Of a stretch of 8,848 nucleotides of DNA, positions 5,695-8,848 are shown one piece after another; positions within the stretch are counted from its first letter, which is position 1; each line of letters begins with the position of its first letter. Below the pieces are notes generated by a model. It searched no databases. It was not told where the DNA came from and worked only from the letters and a program-made list of their open reading frames with translations. Source of the stretch: an uncultured Clostridia bacterium. GTDB taxonomy: Bacteria > Bacillota > Clostridia > Christensenellales > CALWSW01. The stretch lies in contig CALNBC010000091.1 in NCBI GenBank assembly GCA_937874755.1, positions 1 to 8,848 of the forward strand, read 5' to 3'. The position numbers and the translations under genes were made by a program.

Positions 5695-8600
5695 CAGTCT
5701 ACCTCCTCGTTTTTGTAGCTCTCGATGGAATCGCATACGCTGTCTATATCCTTGCCGATTATGTTGACAAAGGAGCGCCGACGCAGCCTGTATGACCCTT
5801 CCTGGGGACAGCTGATTATGCCCATTTCCACCATTTCGTCCAGCAGAATCGTGTACTCAGCAATGCCTTCCCCGCTTAAGCAATCGATTTCAAGATCCTT
5901 CGCCATCTCCGCAATCTCGTCCACCGAATAACACGATTTGCCGCCCGGGGGTTCATTCATATGATAAAGCAGTGCTATGCAGTGGGCTATCATATAGTAG
6001 CGACCATCCAACTTGAGCGACATTCGGAACATCTTCTTTATGCTGTTGTTGAGGTCGGTGGAATTCATTATTGAGCCGAGCTGCTCTTTTTGAAGGTCGA
6101 AGGGCGGGTTGCCGCTGGCGGCTCTGTAATACTTGCTATACTGGGTATTGAGCACCTCGACCAGCGTGTATCCGAAAAACTGCAGTATTCCAGGGTAATA
6201 GTTGGTTGTTACGAGCATAGTTGCTAGATTGGCGTCACCGGAATGATTGTCTATCCTAAATCCGAGGTAGCTCAAGGGGCGGGAAAGCAGCTGCAGCGCG
6301 TCCGAATGGGAGAGGGGCTTTATGCAAAGCGGAGTGCCAAGCTGCCCGAATACTCCGTTTCTATCGATAGGGTTTTTTGCCCTGCACACGTTATGAAGCC
6401 CCGCAAGCACGAATTTGAAGCTGTTCTTGGTTTCACGCTTCAGGTCAATGAGGGGTTGGAGCGGTCGGTAGTGCTCTGCGCTGATGCCGCGGAGGAACTC
6501 GTCCGCCTCGTCGAGCAGCAGCAGCATCGATCTTACCTTGCCGCTGCGGAACAACTGGTCGATTTGGGTGCAAAGCTCGGCGATGCCTCCCGAAGAGTTG
6601 AGTTGCAGCTCGGTCTTTTTCCTGAGGTCGCTGGTGACCTTCTCCACCAGTTTTTGCTCTGTGTCGCAGTTTATTATGTTTACGTGTACCGCATAAGAGC
6701 GTTCGCTCGGCTTGTGGCACCTGCTTTCGGCGCGCTGAAGCAGCGCCGTCTTGCCCAGTTGGCGGCCGCCATAGACAATGCAAGCACCGTTCGGGTCGAT
6801 TATCGTCGCCAACTCCTTGACGCGCCCGCAGAACATCTCGTCTGCGATGGAGCCGCCGCCGTACACAAAAGGCTGGTAAGTCGTGTACGGTAGGGTGCAT
6901 TTGAGCATGATGGGCATTCGCTCTGTGTGCTGATTCAGCGCAAGGTGTATCGCAAGCACCTGGTCGACCAGCAAAAACGGGTTCAATTTCGAGGTTTGGG
7001 CGTGATATATCTCGGCAACCTGCCTGCGCAACGCCCTATCCAGCGGCCAGTCCACCAGAATGATAGCCATGCCGCCAAGATTCAAGCCACTGATGGTGTC
7101 CACTAGGTCCTGGGCGGTGTGGTTGCCAAAGAGGACGGCGACCTTGATGGGCGACCTCATTTGGGTGCCGAAGGCTGAAATGGGATGCCTGTACTCAGCG
7201 AGGTTGCGCTCGGTGCCGACAGAGTAGACGTTGTAAACTTCGCGCCTCCCCATAGGATCCTTGTCCACCTTGATGATGTTGAAGCCCAATGCTTGCATCA
7301 ACGTTTGGATTTGGCTAGTTCTCGTAACTCCTTTGCTGGAAGGCCAGGATATTATGAGATTCCTGCTGTCCTCAATCTGGCGGCTCGTCCACTCCTTGGG
7401 CTTTTTGTCCATCATGTAGTTTAAGCCGAATGTCTTTAGCGACTTGCCCGTGTACCGCTTGCATTCATCGTAGATGGGGTTAAAGACAGCATCGGAGAGA
7501 AATTCGGCAAAGCTGTCCTTTTCGCAAAGCGTTGCCTGGAGCTCCTCGGTGATGTCTGTTTCGCCCGTGTCGAAGCGGTTGATGTACTCCTCGGCTATGG
7601 CGAAGTTACCCTCGTTTTGGAGCAGCGATTCCGCTTCGTCGAGCATGGTCGAGGTGCTTCCCGCAGGAAGAGTGGCCCTTCGGGTGGCTATTTCCGCCTG
7701 CAGGTGTTCCTCTCTATCGGCGGAGATGTTCTCGACCTGGTGCTCCAGTGCTCCTAGGAACTGCTTCCACACCCCGAAATCCTGCAAGTCGGTTATGCGA
7801 GACTTGTAGCCTTCTAGAAGTTCGTTTATGGTGTCGTTGTCGTTTTCGTCGAGGCGGTTATAGGTGTATGCGAGGGCGAGTTGCTCTTTGAATCTCTCGG
7901 TTTCTGCTTTGGCTGTATTCTGTGCGTCGTATATTTCCTTGGTAATAACGGCGAATTCGTTGGAATCTTCATCGAGGTATTTGCCTATCATGCGCTGCTG
8001 GCGCAGATTGTCAAACATGAGGGAATCGTTTTCGTAGATGGCGCTGCGCGCCTGCTCTATGGTGCATTTGGGCTGTGCGATGTGCCTGAGCACATTTCTC
8101 CAGGGTTCAAAATACTCGACAGCGTTCAGCGTTTCATCGATAAAAGGCATGCCATCGTCGTCTAAGGAAATGAGCCCGGTGCACAGCAGCTCTGCAAAAT
8201 CCCAGCAGATTGCGACATTGTTCCCGCTGAGTCGACTTTGCATCTTCCTGAGCATCCACTCCATTATCGTGCGGTTCAGTGAACGCTCTGAATTTCCGAC
8301 GTCATAAAGGGCGCCGGAAATGGCGCTTAATAGCTCCTGCCTTGACTTTTTGAATTCCCCGGTTGAGTTGCTTTCCTTGTGAACGGTCGCATCCAGCCAC
8401 GCCTGTATGACTTCAAAACGCTGTTTATATGCCTCACGCACCTGTTTTCTGGCGCGATTGTCCAGCTTCATGTGGGTTTTGTTGCCTTTGCCCTTTTCCC
8501 TTCTCGCTTCCTTCCACCTGTCGTCTATTTCGTTGTCTATCCTGGATTCATCGGGTTCGAAGGAGCCGACTACGTAGCTGCCGTACTCGTTAAGTACCCC

Positions 8601-8848
8601 TTCCACCAGCTCACGTTCTTCTATTTTATTGTCCGATATGGTCTGTATGCAGTAATACAGATTGCTCTTAAGGCCAAATACGGCGCTGATAAACTCTGGC
8701 AGCCCCGTAAGCTGTGTATTGATGTTGGGTTCGGGAATCAGCTTTTTTGCCGAGTCCCGGATTGCGTTTACACCCGCCTGGCGCTCTTCGGCACTGCCCA
8801 GGGAATTGAGCACAGAAACTTCTTCAGCGTTGGCCTGTACTGCTTGCG
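5694..8848 (-). CDS. Large STAND/AAA-type P-loop ATPase with winged-helix C terminus (5' end beyond right edge)
   Basis: The frame is open to the window edge with no stop. The GTG at 8813 has no ribosome binding site, so the true start lies outside and the protein exceeds the 1051 residues visible. Residues below are counted from 8813. Residues 1-480 are charged and mainly helical, with coiled-coil-like stretches around 290-410. An alpha/beta segment (about 555-640) includes MAIILVDWP and ends in LKCTLPYTTYQPFV. An ATPase core follows: MFCGRVKEL (660-668), Walker A YGGRQLGKTALL (681-692), Walker B SMLLLLDEADEF (762-773) and the sensor-like FVLAGLHNV (801-809). NYYPGILQFFGYTL (871-884) resembles the GxP region of STAND ATPases. 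The C terminus (about 940-1020, LDEMVEMGIISCPQEGSYRL) reads as a winged helix. The residues needed for ATP binding and hydrolysis appear intact. Coupling to the next gene suggests a sensor-ATPase plus effector pair; target and activity are unknown. Confidence 0.9.
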   Translation of the reverse strand, partial: QAVQANAEEVSVLNSLGSAEERQAGVNAIRDSAKKLIPEPNINTQLTGLPEFISAVFGLKSNLYYCIQTISDNKIEERELVEGVLNEYGSYVVGSFEPDESRIDNEIDDRWKEARREKGKGNKTHMKLDNRARKQVREAYKQRFEVIQAWLDATVHKESNSTGEFKKSRQELLSAISGALYDVGNSERSLNRTIMEWMLRKMQSRLSGNNVAICWDFAELLCTGLISLDDDGMPFIDETLNAVEYFEPWRNVLRHIAQPKCTIEQARSAIYENDSLMFDNLRQQRMIGKYLDEDSNEFAVITKEIYDAQNTAKAETERFKEQLALAYTYNRLDENDNDTINELLEGYKSRITDLQDFGVWKQFLGALEHQVENISADREEHLQAEIATRRATLPAGSTSTMLDEAESLLQNEGNFAIAEEYINRFDTGETDITEELQATLCEKDSFAEFLSDAVFNPIYDECKRYTGKSLKTFGLNYMMDKKPKEWTSRQIEDSRNLIISWPSSKGVTRTSQIQTLMQALGFNIIKVDKDPMGRREVYNVYSVGTERNLAEYRHPISAFGTQMRSPIKVAVLFGNHTAQDLVDTISGLNLGGMAIILVDWPLDRALRRQVAEIYHAQTSKLNPFLLVDQVLAIHLALNQHTERMPIMLKCTLPYTTYQPFVYGGGSIADEMFCGRVKELATIIDPNGACIVYGGRQLGKTALLQRAESRCHKPSERSYAVHVNIINCDTEQKLVEKVTSDLRKKTELQLNSSGGIAELCTQIDQLFRSGKVRSMLLLLDEADEFLRGISAEHYRPLQPLIDLKRETKNSFKFVLAGLHNVCRAKNPIDRNGVFGQLGTPLCIKPLSHSDALQLLSRPLSYLGFRIDNHSGDANLATMLVTTNYYPGILQFFGYTLVEVLNTQYSKYYRAASGNPPFDLQKEQLGSIMNSTDLNNSIKKMFRMSLKLDGRYYMIAHCIALLYHMNEPPGGKSCYSVDEIAEMAKDLEIDCLSGEGIAEYTILLDEMVEMGIISCPQEGSYRLRRRSFVNIIGKDIDSVCDSIESYKNEEVD

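Noticed and set aside
6243..6893. 216-codon open frame on the plus strand
   Set aside because: It lies opposite the ATPase core, whose minus-strand frame has clear Walker motifs; the plus-strand translation shows no family signature.

Overview
The window looks like chromosomal DNA from an endospore-forming Firmicute, most likely a clostridial (Clostridia-class) anaerobe. The reason is an almost continuous run of core sporulation genes (spoIIIAA-AE, sigE, spoIIGA). Every gene I can support is on the minus strand, so transcription runs from right to left.

Left part (1-2274): the first five genes of the spoIIIA operon, in transcription order AA, AB, AC, AD and the 5' end of AE, which runs off the left edge. 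They encode mother-cell components of the SpoIIIA-SpoIIQ channel ('feeding tube') between mother cell and forespore. The genes are tightly packed; AA and AB overlap by about 98 bp and AD and AE by 4 bp. A close match to a sigma-E promoter and a very strong ribosome binding site sit just before spoIIIAA.

Middle (2275-3913): sigE (pro-sigma-E) and, 12 bp upstream of it, spoIIGA, the membrane aspartic protease that activates pro-sigma-E. An intrinsic terminator separates sigE from the spoIIIA promoter. A developmental switch (SpoIIGA activates sigma-E) is therefore physically followed by one of the main operons that sigma-E turns on.

Intergenic block (3914-4512, about 600 bp): no intact gene. 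It holds a weak candidate spoIIGA promoter, a perfect 11-bp hairpin, a good bidirectional intrinsic terminator, and a dense series of unrelated, mostly perfect hairpins between 4141 and 4382. Next to the terminus of the right-hand operon there is a short peptide-like fragment that may be gene debris.

Right part (4513-8848): a translationally coupled two-gene unit that is not part of the sporulation programme. The first gene encodes a very large protein, cut by the right edge. It has a long helical N-terminal part, an alpha/beta segment, a complete P-loop ATPase of STAND/AAA type and a C-terminal winged-helix-like region. The second encodes a 393-residue protein I cannot name. It has an N-terminal alpha/beta region without an intact Walker A and a C-terminal helical region carrying an R-x4-H (RNQLAH) motif of the HEPN RNase type. 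The architecture suggests a two-component conflict or phage-defence module, but this is inference; it is the best candidate here for an undescribed system.
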